Source: Candidatus Rhodoferax mariagerensis (GTDB lineage: Bacteria; Pseudomonadota; Gammaproteobacteria; Burkholderiales; Burkholderiaceae_C). From it: 64,000 bases of DNA. Where the stretch lies: the NCBI GenBank assembly GCA_016719055.1, contig JADKAW010000022.1, positions 33,532 to 97,531 of the forward strand, in the 5' to 3' direction. A program made the translations under genes and the position numbers. The notes under the pieces were generated by a model, which was given only the letters and a program-made list of their open reading frames with translations, was not told the DNA's origin and did no database searches. Shown piece after piece: positions 48,563-57,470 of this stretch (positions are counted from its first letter, which is position 1; every line of letters starts with the position of its first letter).

Positions 48563-49871
48563 CAGCCTGTCGGACTTAGCGATTCAAATTTGAATTTCCA
48601 ATCTGCTCAAAATTAGGCAGTTTGGTTTGATTTTGCGAATTTTGAGCCTTCTCAAGCTTTTCTCCCCTTATCCAACTTTTGGACGCAACTGCCAGCGCTT
48701 GACTTCCAGGCCAGGCACCAGATTCCATTCACCAGTGACTTTGCTCATCCGCGCAAGGAGACTGCCTGACCTCATCCCGACTTGAGAGCCCCGGCTCCAC
48801 CGTTTGCTTGCGAACAGCGTAACACTCTGCCGCCACGTCCAGGTGCCACGCCGTGTGGCATCTGCCTTCGGGGGGGCGGGGCTCTGTAAAACGTTCGCCA
48901 GTGGGGAGGTTTGGGGCCACGGCCGGCAGTGGCCACCCGGCGTTGACGTTGTTTTCGGTGTCCAGGGTGGTGGCGGGGCGTGGCTTGCTGCTCTTGCAGA
49001 ACTTTGAGCATCGGCTGGACCTCTTGTGGGGGCGCGGTCAGGTGGTGGCCACCACCAGCATCGTGTCGGCATCCACCCCGGCCTGCGTTGTAGCCGGCGG
49101 CGCGCTCTTCGCGTCAGGGCGCGCGGGGGCTGTGGGTGTCTTCGTGGCTTTTGCCCGTCTCATCAGCTTGGCTGGCGCGCCTCTCTGTCATCGGCCTTCG
49201 GGGCGTAGGTTGCGACGCTGGCGATCTTGGTCTGGCGCCGCCAGGCAGGAGGGGTCTGCGCACTGGTTCTTTGGGCAGGCTCATGCCGTCAGGGACTGCT
49301 GCGGCCGCCTCAGCCAGGCCAGCAGTTCCGGCCCTTGGCTCTCTTCAGCGACATGTGGCCATGCGAGGGCGCTGTGGCGAGGCGTTGGCGTGGATCTTGG
49401 TGCCCCAGACAGACCGTACCCATCTTGAGCAGTTTCATCGCGGGCCATTTCCAGCCTGCACAAACAGGCCAGCGAGTTCATCGATAAGGAAGGTGGCTAA
49501 GGTCTGGTCGGGGTGGCTCCGCCAATGTGCGAAAGGCCACAGAGCGGTGGCCATTTCCATGCGGCTGGAGAACCCCGGTTGAATAACCTAACCAAAGCGC
49601 TGGATGGTGGCCTTTGAGCCGCGACCGGCATATTGGCGAGTCAGATTGGAAGATCGAGGCTATCGATGACTTCGACAAAGCGTGCCAATGGTCCTGGGTG
49701 AGCCAATCGTCTACTGATGGGGGCAGCAGGTAGTCGGTCTTGCGGTCAGTCAGAATGAAGTTCGACATGCTGGTATAAATCCTTCTTAAGCCAGGTTCAT
49801 TATAACTTTATTACTACACTATCAATAGCAAAAGAAGAATTTTTCAGTGGCGTTTATAGTCCGACAGGCTG
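48563..49871 (-). mobile_element. decayed IS1182-type insertion sequence
   Basis: The 1309-base relic is bounded by perfect inverted repeats CAGCCTGTCGGACT (48563-48576) and AGTCCGACAGGCTG (49858-49871). It is flanked by direct CTAG copies (48559-48562 and 49872-49875), consistent with a four-base target duplication. The internal transposase gene is broken by many frameshifts and deletions. It sits inside a palindromic repeat copy. Confidence 0.8.
48668..49768 (-). pseudogene. IS1182-family transposase, multiply frameshifted
   Basis: The minus strand begins MSNFILTDRKTDYLLPPSVDDW near 49768, the recognisable N terminus of IS1182 transposases. It then breaks up through several frames with further matches such as MGTVCLGGTKIHA-like sequence near 49400 and a Tyr-box stretch YAVRKQTVEPG with EWNLV...VKRWQL near 48700-48830, the family's C terminus. 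No continuous frame remains, and parts of the middle are missing (full genes are about 450-550 codons). Confidence 0.75.
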
Positions 49872-49893
49872 CTAGAAGGCTTTTTTATAGTTA
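49872..49893 (-). repeat. dispersed palindromic repeat, copy 10, right part
   Basis: CTAGAAGGCTTTTTTATAG continues the repeat interrupted at 48562. The first four bases duplicate the target CTAG. Confidence 0.7.
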
Positions 49894-49940
49894 AACCTAT
49901 CGCTGCCATATGCAGCGGGCCGTACTAGTCGCCCACCCCA

Positions 49941-50558
49941 CTACCGCGTTTCAAGCCCGTCAAAACAAGTGCTGAGCACTAATGCAATGATCTCGTCGTT
50001 GCTGTACAAGTCGCCCATTTTCAGGAACTCCAGCACCGGGTCGCAGGCGCGGGCATACAGGGTGTAAAGCACGGCAATGGGTGGCAGTTTGGGGTTGAGC
50101 ACACCTTGGGCTTGTGCTGCCTCGATCCAGGCACCCAGACGGTCGCTGACGTCCATCAGGCCGTCCATGTAGTCCTTGTTGTTCATCAGCGTGGTGCGCA
50201 GACTGGAGTTCTGGCTGGGCAGCGACGGCATTTCGCCCACCAGTTTCAGGCCCATGGTCCACTGCACCACGCCGCGCAACTTTTCCAGGGCAGAGGCGTC
50301 AGCGGGCAAGGCGTCCAGAAAAGCCTGCGCCCGGCGCATGACCGACACCATGGCGGCAGCGGCCAGGTCTTCCTTGCTGGGGAAATGCTTGTAAAGGCTG
50401 GCTTTGGCAATACCCACGTCGGCGGCTACCTCGTCCACCGTCATGGCCTCAAAACCCTTCTCGGCCAGCAGACGGTTCACACAGGCAATGATGGCGTCTT
50501 CACGCGCCAGCAGCATTTGTGCCTTGAAAGAGACTTTGGGGGGGGTAAGTGTCGCCAT
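49941..50558 (-). CDS. TetR-family transcriptional regulator
   Basis: This 205-residue protein has an N-terminal helix-turn-helix (IIACVNRLLAEKGFEAMTVDEVAADVGIAKASLYKHFPSKEDLAAA, about residues 22-66) and a divergent ligand domain typical of TetR repressors. The ATG at 50558 (MATLTPP) is chosen. It is divergent from the FAD oxidoreductase gene, separated by 117 AT-rich bases, so it probably represses the lipid cluster and itself. Confidence 0.88.
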   Translation of the reverse strand: MATLTPPKVSFKAQMLLAREDAIIACVNRLLAEKGFEAMTVDEVAADVGIAKASLYKHFPSKEDLAAAAMVSVMRRAQAFLDALPADASALEKLRGVVQWTMGLKLVGEMPSLPSQNSSLRTTLMNNKDYMDGLMDVSDRLGAWIEAAQAQGVLNPKLPPIAVLYTLYARACDPVLEFLKMGDLYSNDEIIALVLSTCFDGLETR

Positions 50559-50616
50559 CGCTAGATTGTAGCCGCAAGGGTCTTTAAATATCCACAATAG
50601 TTCTATTTATTACCAT

Positions 50617-50646
50617 TTGGTTTAAATTTGAACTGACTAGTATAGA
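50617..50646 (+). promoter_or_regulatory. probable promoter of the lipid modification cluster
   Basis: TTGGTT (50617-50622) and TATAGA (50641-50646) are spaced by 18 bases, upstream of AAAGGAG at 50664. Small palindromes ACTAGT (50637-50642) and AATAGTTCTATT (50596-50607) overlap or adjoin it and could be TetR operators. Confidence 0.45.
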
Positions 50647-50675
50647 ATTGGCCTCATCATTTCAAAGGAGTGCAT

Positions 50676-52001
50676 GTGTCGATCAAAGTTGCCATCGTGG
50701 GTTCAGGTATTGCCGGTCTGGCTGCAGCCCATGTGCTCAAGGGCAAGGTTGACCTGACACTGTTTGAAGCTGGCGACTATTTTGGCGGGCACACCCACAC
50801 GGTAGACGTGACCCTGCCCACCGCGCAAGGGCCTGTCACGCAGGGTGTGGACACCGGCTTTCTGGTGCTCAACGAGCGCACCTATCCGCGACTGATTCGC
50901 CTGTTGGCCGAACTCGACGTGGCAACCACACCCTCGGACATGTCGTTTTCGGTGCAGGCCCTTGACTTTGCCAAGGGGCGGCCCGTGCAGTGGAGCGGCT
51001 CCAGCCTGAACACGGTGTTTGCCCAGCGAGCCAACCTGGTCAACCCACGCTTTTGGGGCATGTTGCGTGACCTGTTGCGTTTTAACGCCCTGAGCACGCG
51101 TCTGGCACTTGACGGATCAGAGGCGCAGTTGCGCCAGCCGCTGGGCGATTTTTTGCGCGAGCAGGGCTTTGGCAGCGCTTTTTGCGACTGGTACTTCTTG
51201 CCCATGATGGCCTGCATCTGGAGTTGCCCAACCGCCCAGATGCTGCAGTTTCCGGTGTCCACCATGGTTCGGTTCTGCCACAACCACGGGTTGTTGCAAA
51301 TCACCAACCGGCCTCAGTGGTGGACAGTGCAGGGCGGGGCCCGGCACTATGTCGAGAAAATTACCGCCGGTATTGCCGACAAACACCTGAATACCCCGGT
51401 GCGCCGTATCGAGCACGTGGTTGCCAACGCCGACCACCCGCATGAGGTGTGTATTTCTACCGACCGCACCAGCCAGCTGTTTGACAAGGTCATCATTGCC
51501 ACCCACTCTGACCAAGCGTTGAGCATCCTGGCCGACCCCAGCGCGCAAGAGCACAGCACCCTGGGCGCGATCCGTTACCAGGCCAACCGGGCGGTGCTGC
51601 ACTGTGATGCCTCGGTGCTGCCCACCAGCCCACTGGCCTGGGCGGCCTGGAACTATGAGCGCGCCGCAGCCCCCGGGCGCGAGGGCTCGCGGGTGTGTTT
51701 GCATTATTTGCTCAATCGGCTGCAGCCGCTGCCTTGGAAGCAGCCGGTGCTGGTGTCGCTGAACCCGCTGCGCCCGATTGCTCCTGAGCTGATGTTGGGC
51801 GAATACGACTACGCCCACCCGGTGTTTGACCTGCCCGCCGTGGCGGCACAGGCGCAAATGCCCGGGCTGCAAGGTCAGCAGGGGCGCTATTACGCCGGTG
51901 CCTGGATGGGTTGCGGCTTTCATGAGGACGGCCTCAAGGCTGGCATGGCGGCAGCCACCCAGCTGCTGGCCGACCTGGGTGCCAGCGGGGGCAGGGCATG
52001 A
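50676..52001 (+). CDS. FAD-dependent amine oxidase-like oxidoreductase of the CFA cluster
   Basis: This 441-residue flavoprotein begins KVAIVGSGIAGLAAAHVL with the FAD-binding dinucleotide motif, then TLFEAGDYFGGHTHTV and DTGFLVLNERTYP. The C terminus has YAGAWMGCGFHEDGLKAGM. In many proteobacteria this protein precedes DUF1365 and a cyclopropane fatty acid synthase, but its substrate is not established to me; a fatty-acid or membrane-lipid oxidation is inferred. AAAGGAG five bases before the GTG at 50676 decides the start. Its stop overlaps the next start (ATGA). Confidence 0.85.
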   Translation: MSIKVAIVGSGIAGLAAAHVLKGKVDLTLFEAGDYFGGHTHTVDVTLPTAQGPVTQGVDTGFLVLNERTYPRLIRLLAELDVATTPSDMSFSVQALDFAKGRPVQWSGSSLNTVFAQRANLVNPRFWGMLRDLLRFNALSTRLALDGSEAQLRQPLGDFLREQGFGSAFCDWYFLPMMACIWSCPTAQMLQFPVSTMVRFCHNHGLLQITNRPQWWTVQGGARHYVEKITAGIADKHLNTPVRRIEHVVANADHPHEVCISTDRTSQLFDKVIIATHSDQALSILADPSAQEHSTLGAIRYQANRAVLHCDASVLPTSPLAWAAWNYERAAAPGREGSRVCLHYLLNRLQPLPWKQPVLVSLNPLRPIAPELMLGEYDYAHPVFDLPAVAAQAQMPGLQGQQGRYYAGAWMGCGFHEDGLKAGMAAATQLLADLGASGGRA

Positions 52002-52843
52002 GCGCGGGCGGTGCCCTCATTGGTTTTGGCCAGGTGCGTCATGCGCGACTGCGCCCGGCGCGCCACGCCTTTACCTACCCCACCTACTTCTTGATGTTGC
52101 CCCTGCGCAGATTGCAAAAAGAAGCCGCCCAATCTGCTGGCGACAGCACGGCCTGGGCCATCAACCGCCCCGGGCTGCTGAGTTTTTTTGAAACAGACCA
52201 TGGCGACGGCCGCTCCCCGGCGCAGGGCGGTGCGGTGGCCTGGATCGATGAGCTGTTGCAACGTGAAGGCATTCACGACGCCACCGGTGAGCTGTGGCTG
52301 CATACCTACCCGCGCGTGCTGGGCTACACCTTCAAGCCGGTCAGCTTTTGGTACTGCCACCGTGCACCCCAAGATCAGGGCGGTGCCTTGCGTGCCATCG
52401 TGGTCGAGGTCAACAACACCTTTGGCGAACGCCACTGTTATGTGCTGGACGCGCCCCGCTATGGGGTGGAGCAGCGGGCCAGCAAGGTGTTTCATGTGTC
52501 ACCCTTCAACCCGGTGCAAGGTCATTATCGCTTTCGCTTCATGCGCAGCACGCCGGGCGATGCGGCCGGGCTGCAGCGCACCGTGGCGCGTATTGACTAC
52601 TTTGACGACACGCCAGGGGAGCCCGGCAGCACCCGCCCGGCTGACGCAGCACTGCTGCAAACCAGCGTCAGCGGCACCCTGCAAACCCTGACACCCCAGG
52701 CGCTGCGCCGTGCGCTTTGGCGCTACCCGGCCATGACCTTGGGCGTGGTGCTGCACATTCACACGCAAGCCCTGCGTCTGTGGTTGAAAAAAGTGCCGTT
52801 TTTTCACAAGCCGGTACCGCCGCAAGCTTTTGTGACCCGCTAG
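51998..52843 (+). CDS. DUF1365-family protein
   Basis: This 281-residue protein reads GFGQVRHARLRPARHAFTYPTYFLMLPL at its start, the DUF1365 signature. It contains WLHTYPRVLGYTFKPVSFWYCHR, EVNNTFGERHCYVL and KVFHVSPFNPVQGHYRFRF. The function is unknown; it always accompanies the FAD protein and CFA synthase. A soluble lipid-handling role is plausible. It overlaps the preceding stop by four bases and precedes the CFA gene by 44. Confidence 0.92.
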   Translation: MSAGGALIGFGQVRHARLRPARHAFTYPTYFLMLPLRRLQKEAAQSAGDSTAWAINRPGLLSFFETDHGDGRSPAQGGAVAWIDELLQREGIHDATGELWLHTYPRVLGYTFKPVSFWYCHRAPQDQGGALRAIVVEVNNTFGERHCYVLDAPRYGVEQRASKVFHVSPFNPVQGHYRFRFMRSTPGDAAGLQRTVARIDYFDDTPGEPGSTRPADAALLQTSVSGTLQTLTPQALRRALWRYPAMTLGVVLHIHTQALRLWLKKVPFFHKPVPPQAFVTR

Positions 52844-52887
52844 TTCCCGATCAACCACCCACCTCACGCGCCACGCCAGGAGCCCCC

Positions 52888-54156
52888 ATGAACACCGCCA
52901 CACGCACCGTCCAAGGCATCACCTTTCCCAAAGGCACGCCGGCCGCAGCCCGCAGCGCCTTGCGCCTGCTGCAGCATCTGCGCCATGGGGCCTTGACGCT
53001 GCATTTGCCCGACGGTTCGCAACGCCGCTTTGGTGAACACCCGCAGCAGCACGCCATGCACAGCCCCAAGCATCCCAGCGCCAGCATCACCTTGCACAAC
53101 TGGAATGTGTTTGGCGCAGCGCTCAAGTCGGGTGACATCGGGTTTGCCGAAAGCTATATTGCTGGTGACTGGAGCAGCCCGGACCTGACCGAACTGCTGA
53201 AAGTGTTTGCCGCCAACCGCCAGGAAATGCAGTCCATCATTTATGGCACCTGGCTGGGGCGCCTGCTGTACCGCATTCGGCACCTGCTGCAGCACAACAG
53301 CCGCGCCAACAGCCGCAAAAACATCCACGCCCACTATGACCTGGGCAACGCGTTTTACCGGCTGTGGCTGGACGACACCATGAACTACTCCAGCGCCTGG
53401 TTTGAGGGTGACTTGAGTCGTTCCCTGCCGCAGGCGCAAAACGCCAAGGTGCGCCGTGCCCTGGACATGGCCGATGTCAAGCGCGGTGACCGCGTGTTGG
53501 AAATCGGCTGCGGCTGGGGTGCGTTGGCCGAGCAGGCCACGGTCAACCGGGGTGCCTCGGTGGTGGGGGTGACGCTCAGCACCGAGCAGCTTGACTATGC
53601 CAATGCCCGGATGCAGCGCCTGGGTGTCAGCACCGGCGCGGGCGGGCGCGCCGATCTGCGCTTGCAAGACTATCGCGACATCATTGATGCGCCGTTTGAC
53701 GCCATCTGCTCCATTGAAATGGTTGAAGCTGTGGGGCGCGCCTACTGGCCGCAGTACTTTGCCACCGTCAGCCGGTTACTCAAGCCGGGCGGGCGGGCCT
53801 GCGTGCAAAGCATCGTGATTGACGATGCGCTGTTTGACCGTTATGTGGACTCGACCGACTTTATTCAGCAGTACATCTTTCCGGGGGGCTGCCTGCCCTG
53901 TCCGCGCGAGTTTCGCCGCCAGGCGCAGGCCGCAGGCTTGCAAGTGGTGGATGAGCTGGCCTTTGGTGCCGACTACGCCGAGACCCTGCGCCGTTGGCGC
54001 GACGCGTTTCTGGCGCGCAAGGCCGAGGTGGCCGCGCTCGGCTTTGACCAGCGCTTCATGCGCATCTGGGAGTTTTACCTGGCCTACTGCGAGGCCGCGT
54101 TTGACACCGGCGACATCAGCCTGGTGCAGTACACGCTGGCCAAGCCGGCGCTTTAA
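52888..54156 (+). CDS. cfa: cyclopropane-fatty-acyl-phospholipid synthase-family methyltransferase
   Basis: This 422-residue SAM enzyme has an N-terminal lipid-binding part (about 1-130). Its methyltransferase domain reads NIHAHYDLGNAFYRLWLDDTMNYSSAWF, the SAM motif VLEIGCGWGALAEQA (about residues 203-217), CSIEMVEAVG and FIFPGG-type YIFPGGCLPCPREF. It adds a methylene (or methyl) group to unsaturated acyl chains of membrane phospholipids. AGGAG before the ATG at 52888 supports the start. In this cluster type the product may be a precursor of further-modified fatty acids rather than a simple cyclopropane. Confidence 0.92.
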   Translation: MNTATRTVQGITFPKGTPAAARSALRLLQHLRHGALTLHLPDGSQRRFGEHPQQHAMHSPKHPSASITLHNWNVFGAALKSGDIGFAESYIAGDWSSPDLTELLKVFAANRQEMQSIIYGTWLGRLLYRIRHLLQHNSRANSRKNIHAHYDLGNAFYRLWLDDTMNYSSAWFEGDLSRSLPQAQNAKVRRALDMADVKRGDRVLEIGCGWGALAEQATVNRGASVVGVTLSTEQLDYANARMQRLGVSTGAGGRADLRLQDYRDIIDAPFDAICSIEMVEAVGRAYWPQYFATVSRLLKPGGRACVQSIVIDDALFDRYVDSTDFIQQYIFPGGCLPCPREFRRQAQAAGLQVVDELAFGADYAETLRRWRDAFLARKAEVAALGFDQRFMRIWEFYLAYCEAAFDTGDISLVQYTLAKPAL

Positions 54157-54161
54157 GCACT

Positions 54162-54734
54162 ATGCCAAACATAGCGCGTCGCGCACTACTGGCGGGGGCT
54201 AGCAGCCTATTTGGCTTAAAGTCTCTGGCGTCACCCATGCCGCAGGAACTGCAGGCTGCGTTGCCGTTGGCAACACTGTCGGGGCAGGCGACCCTGAAGT
54301 TCTGGGGTTTGGCGCTGTACCAGGCCAGCTTGTGGGTGACACCTGGCTTTGTGGCTGCGGCCTACGATCAATACCCGTTTGCGCTTACGCTGGACTACCT
54401 GCGCGACTTCAAGGGCCTGGACATTGCCCGGCGTTCCATCAGCGAAATGCGCCATCAGATGCCCCTGGACGCCGCGCAGCAGGCGCGCTGGGAGGGCCAG
54501 CTGCGCGCGCTGTTTCCAGATGTGACGTCTGGCGACCGCATCACTGGCGTGCACCTGCCCGGCACCGGTGCCCAGTTCTGGTACAACGGCCGCTTGCTGG
54601 GGGACATCCGCGACAGCAGCTTTGCCAAACTATTCTTTGGCATCTGGCTGGCCCCCCAAACGTCCGAGCCCCAGCTGCGTTTGGAACTGCTGGCGCGCGC
54701 TGGGCCGGTGGCCCGTGGCACCGCCACACCATGA
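54162..54734 (+). CDS. chalcone isomerase-like exported protein
   Basis: This 190-residue protein has an Ala-rich signal peptide (RRALLAGASSLFGLKSLASP) and the chalcone-isomerase-like core: FWGLALYQASLWVTPGF, ALTLDYLRDFKGLDIARRSISEM and GTGAQFWYNGRLLGDIRDSSFAKLFFGIWL. In bacteria this fold is a fatty-acid-binding or lipid-handling protein rather than a flavonoid enzyme. It follows cfa by five bases and overlaps the MFS gene start by four. Confidence 0.85.
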   Translation: MPNIARRALLAGASSLFGLKSLASPMPQELQAALPLATLSGQATLKFWGLALYQASLWVTPGFVAAAYDQYPFALTLDYLRDFKGLDIARRSISEMRHQMPLDAAQQARWEGQLRALFPDVTSGDRITGVHLPGTGAQFWYNGRLLGDIRDSSFAKLFFGIWLAPQTSEPQLRLELLARAGPVARGTATP

Positions 54735-56023
54735 ACACCGCCGCTGCACCTCCCAGCTGGCGTGTGACCGATGGTCTGCGCTACGGCATGCTGGGTCTGC
54801 CGCTGGCGTTTTGTGCGCTGCCACTGTATGTGCTAATGCCCAACCTCTACGCCCGCCAGTGGGGGGTGTCGCTGGCTGCGCTGGGGGCGCTGCTGCTGGG
54901 TGTGCGTTTGCTGGACGCGCTGGTCGACCCGCTGCTGGGGCGCCTGATTGACCGCCTGTTTGCCAAGTCGCTGCGGTCTGTGTTGCGCTTGGGCGTGCTG
55001 GCGGCGGTGGCGCTGGGCCTGGGGTTTTCAATGTTGTTTTTGCCACCGCTGCACGATCCTGCCGCCTTGCTCTGGTGGGCCGGGTGCTGGCTGGTGCTGA
55101 CCTATGGTGCCTACAGTGCGCTGACAGTGGCGCATCAGTCCTGGGGTGCCATGCTGGGGGGTGACGCGATTTACCGCAGTCGGGTGGTGGCGTGGCGCGA
55201 AGGCCTGGGGCTGGTCGGCGTGCTGCTGGCTTCGGTTGCGCCAGTGCTGTGGGGCGTGCCCGTCATGCTGGCGCTGTTGCTGGTGGGTCTGGTGGCCGGG
55301 TGCTGGCTGTGGTATGCGGCGCCGCAGCCAACGGTGCGCGCTGGCCGCGCAGATGCGGTGGGTGCCAACGGTGCGCTGTGGCACCCGTGGCGCAATGCCG
55401 GGTTTCGCCGCCTGCTGGCGGTGTATGTGCTCAACGGCATTGCCAGCGCCATTCCTGCCACGCTGGTGCTGTTTTTTGTGCAAGACCGCTTGCAAGCCAG
55501 CGAGGCCGTGCAGTCGGCGGCACTCGGGGTGTATTTTTTGTGCGGCGCGTTGTCCATGCCGGTGTGGCTGCGCCTGGTGGGCCGGCTGGGCCTAGCGCGC
55601 AGCTGGCGCTTGGGTATGGTGTTGTCGATTGTGGTGTTTCTTGGGGCCAGCTTGCTGGGCGCGGGTGATGCGCTGTGGTTTTTGGGGGTGTGTGCCTTGT
55701 CGGGTGCTGCGCTGGGCAGCGACCTGGCCCTGCCCGGGGCGCTGCTGGCCGGGGTGATTGACCAGGCGGGCGACCGGGGTCGCGCCGACGCCAGCTACTT
55801 TGGCTGGTGGAACTTTGCCACCAAGATCAACCTGGCCCTGGCCGCCGGCCTGGTGTTGCCACTGCTGGGCTGGCTAGGCTATGCGCCCGGTGCCCGCGAC
55901 CCGCAAGCCCTGGCGCTGCTAACCGCCGCCTACTGCCTGCTGCCCTGCGCGCTCAAAGCGGCTGCGGCGCTGAGCCTGCAATTTTTTGTCATCCAACCTG
56001 CGCTTGCAGCGCCCCAACCATGA
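54731..56023 (+). CDS. MFS transporter of the CFA cluster (MelB-like)
   Basis: This 430-residue inner-membrane protein has about twelve hydrophobic segments. RLLDALVDPLLGRLIDRLF after the second helix is typical of the GPH/MelB-like branch of MFS. The loop near residues 195-210 is charged. Its substrate is unknown; association with lipid modification suggests export or flipping of a lipid or a precursor. The ATG overlaps the preceding stop codon, and its own stop overlaps the next ATG. Confidence 0.88.
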   Translation: MNTAAAPPSWRVTDGLRYGMLGLPLAFCALPLYVLMPNLYARQWGVSLAALGALLLGVRLLDALVDPLLGRLIDRLFAKSLRSVLRLGVLAAVALGLGFSMLFLPPLHDPAALLWWAGCWLVLTYGAYSALTVAHQSWGAMLGGDAIYRSRVVAWREGLGLVGVLLASVAPVLWGVPVMLALLLVGLVAGCWLWYAAPQPTVRAGRADAVGANGALWHPWRNAGFRRLLAVYVLNGIASAIPATLVLFFVQDRLQASEAVQSAALGVYFLCGALSMPVWLRLVGRLGLARSWRLGMVLSIVVFLGASLLGAGDALWFLGVCALSGAALGSDLALPGALLAGVIDQAGDRGRADASYFGWWNFATKINLALAAGLVLPLLGWLGYAPGARDPQALALLTAAYCLLPCALKAAAALSLQFFVIQPALAAPQP

Positions 56024-56589
56024 ACCTTGCCTTACCCCGCCCGTCCAATCGCCCGGCATTGTTGTCCCGTGCGCTGCTTGCCGCCCTGGCCTCAGTGGCG
56101 CTGCTGGGTGGCTGCAGCACGCCCAAAATTCAGGACTACGCCAAAGAAACCCCGGTGCTGGAGCTGCGTGACTACTTCAACGGCACGCTCGATGCCTATG
56201 GCATCTTTACCGACCGCTCGGGCCAGGTGGTCAAGCGCTTCACGGTGGTGATGAATTGCAGCTGGAACGGCGACCAGGGTGTGCTCGACGAAGCTTTCAG
56301 CTATTCCGACGGCACCACCCAGCGGCGCATCTGGCGCCTCACGCGCCACCCCGATGGCCGCTACACCGGGCAGGCTGACGACGTGGTGGGCAGCGCCGAA
56401 GGCCAGCAAAGCGGCAATGCGTTCCACTGGACCTACACGCTGGCGCTGCCCGTGGACGGGCGCGTGATCGAGGTGCAGTTTGACGACTGGATGTACCTGA
56501 TGAACGACAAGGTCATGCTCAACAAGGCGGCCATGCGCAAGTGGGGCTTTGGCCTGGGCGAAGTCACCCTGTCGTTCGTCAAGAGGTAA
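56020..56589 (+). CDS. DUF3833 lipoprotein
   Basis: This 189-residue protein has a lipoprotein signal with the lipobox LLGGC near residue 32 and a mature lipocalin-like sequence: LRDYFNGTLDAYGIFTDRSGQVVKRFTV, DEAFSYSDGTTQRRIWRL and LMNDKVMLNKAAMRKWGF. These are features of DUF3833. It is probably anchored to the outer membrane facing the periplasm, perhaps carrying the modified lipid. It overlaps the MFS gene by four bases and is the last tightly packed gene of the cluster. Confidence 0.9.
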   Translation: MNLALPRPSNRPALLSRALLAALASVALLGGCSTPKIQDYAKETPVLELRDYFNGTLDAYGIFTDRSGQVVKRFTVVMNCSWNGDQGVLDEAFSYSDGTTQRRIWRLTRHPDGRYTGQADDVVGSAEGQQSGNAFHWTYTLALPVDGRVIEVQFDDWMYLMNDKVMLNKAAMRKWGFGLGEVTLSFVKR

Positions 56590-56632
56590 ATATGCTTCCA
56601 GCCCTTATACAACATGCGCTGATAGCTCCTGT
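56588..56632 (+). repeat. dispersed palindromic repeat, copy 11
   Basis: AATATGCTTCCAGCCCTTATAC then AACATGCGCTGATAGCTCCTG matches the forward consensus. It begins at the DUF3833 stop codon and separates it from the SDR gene. Confidence 0.75.
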
Positions 56633-56671
56633 TTCTGTAGTAATTCCGGTCGATTGCGGGAAACTCCAGCC

Positions 56672-57463
56672 ATGGCTTTGAACCCCCGCATGACCGACTG
56701 GCAAGGGCGCACCGTGTGGCTGGTCGGTGCCTCCACCGGCATTGGCCGGGCCACGGCATCGGCCCTGCATGCGCGTGGTGCGCAGGTGGTGGTGTCGGCC
56801 CGCAACGAGGCTGCACTCGACGCGTTTGTCGCAGCGCACCCCGGCGCCACGGCATTGCCACTGGACGTGACCGACGCCACCGCCGTGGCCGCTGCGACCC
56901 GCCACCTGAGCGGGCGCGGCCGGCTCGACTGCGTGCTGTATTGCGCCGGTCACTACCATGCCATGAGCGCGACCCGCATGGACCTGGCCGACCTGCTGCG
57001 GCACAACCAGATCAACTACCTGGGTGCGCTGTATGTGCTCGATGCGCTGGTGCCACCCATGCTGGCCCAGGCGCTGGATGCCACCACCGGCCAGCGCGGG
57101 CACATCAGCCTGGTGGGCAGCGTGGCCGGCTACCGGGGTTTGCCGCAAAGCCTGGCTTATGGCCCGACCAAGGCTGCACTCATCAATTTGGCTGAGAACC
57201 TGTACCTTGACCTGCACAGTCAGGGCTTGGGCGTGTCGCTCATCAACCCCGGCTTTGTGGCCACACCGCTGACCGCGCAAAACGCCTTCAAAATGCCGGC
57301 CTTGATCAGCCCCGAGCAGGCCGCGCAGGACATCCTGCAAGGCTGGGCCCGGGGCGACTTTGAGATTCACTTTCCCAAGCGTTTTACCTGCTGGATGAAA
57401 GTCTTGCAACTGCTGCCCTACACCCCATTTTTTGCCGCCACAAGGCGCCTGACACAGGCCTGA
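56672..57463 (+). CDS. short-chain dehydrogenase of the CFA cluster
   Basis: This 263-residue SDR has the motif TVWLVGASTGIGRATASAL (about residues 13-31), CAGHY in place of NNAG and the catalytic YGPTKAAL preceded by Ser in LVGSVAGYRG. The C terminus carries a hydrophobic stretch (WMKVLQLLPYTPFFAA), suggesting membrane contact. The substrate is unknown but a lipid-derived alcohol or ketone is reasonable from the neighbours. It follows a palindromic repeat, and the next gene starts eight bases after its stop. Confidence 0.88.
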   Translation: MALNPRMTDWQGRTVWLVGASTGIGRATASALHARGAQVVVSARNEAALDAFVAAHPGATALPLDVTDATAVAAATRHLSGRGRLDCVLYCAGHYHAMSATRMDLADLLRHNQINYLGALYVLDALVPPMLAQALDATTGQRGHISLVGSVAGYRGLPQSLAYGPTKAALINLAENLYLDLHSQGLGVSLINPGFVATPLTAQNAFKMPALISPEQAAQDILQGWARGDFEIHFPKRFTCWMKVLQLLPYTPFFAATRRLTQA

Positions 57464-57470
57464 ATACACC

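Noticed and set aside
48853..49428. A long plus-strand open frame of about 190 codons
   Set aside because: It lies antisense to the decayed IS1182 transposase, whose family motifs are readable on the minus strand, and its own translation is low-complexity.
54190..54225. GGGGCTAGCAGCCTATTTGGCTTA inside the chalcone isomerase-like gene, resembling part of the repeat family and the IS1182 end
   Set aside because: Only a short stretch matches, and it falls in the signal-peptide coding region, where chance similarity is likely.
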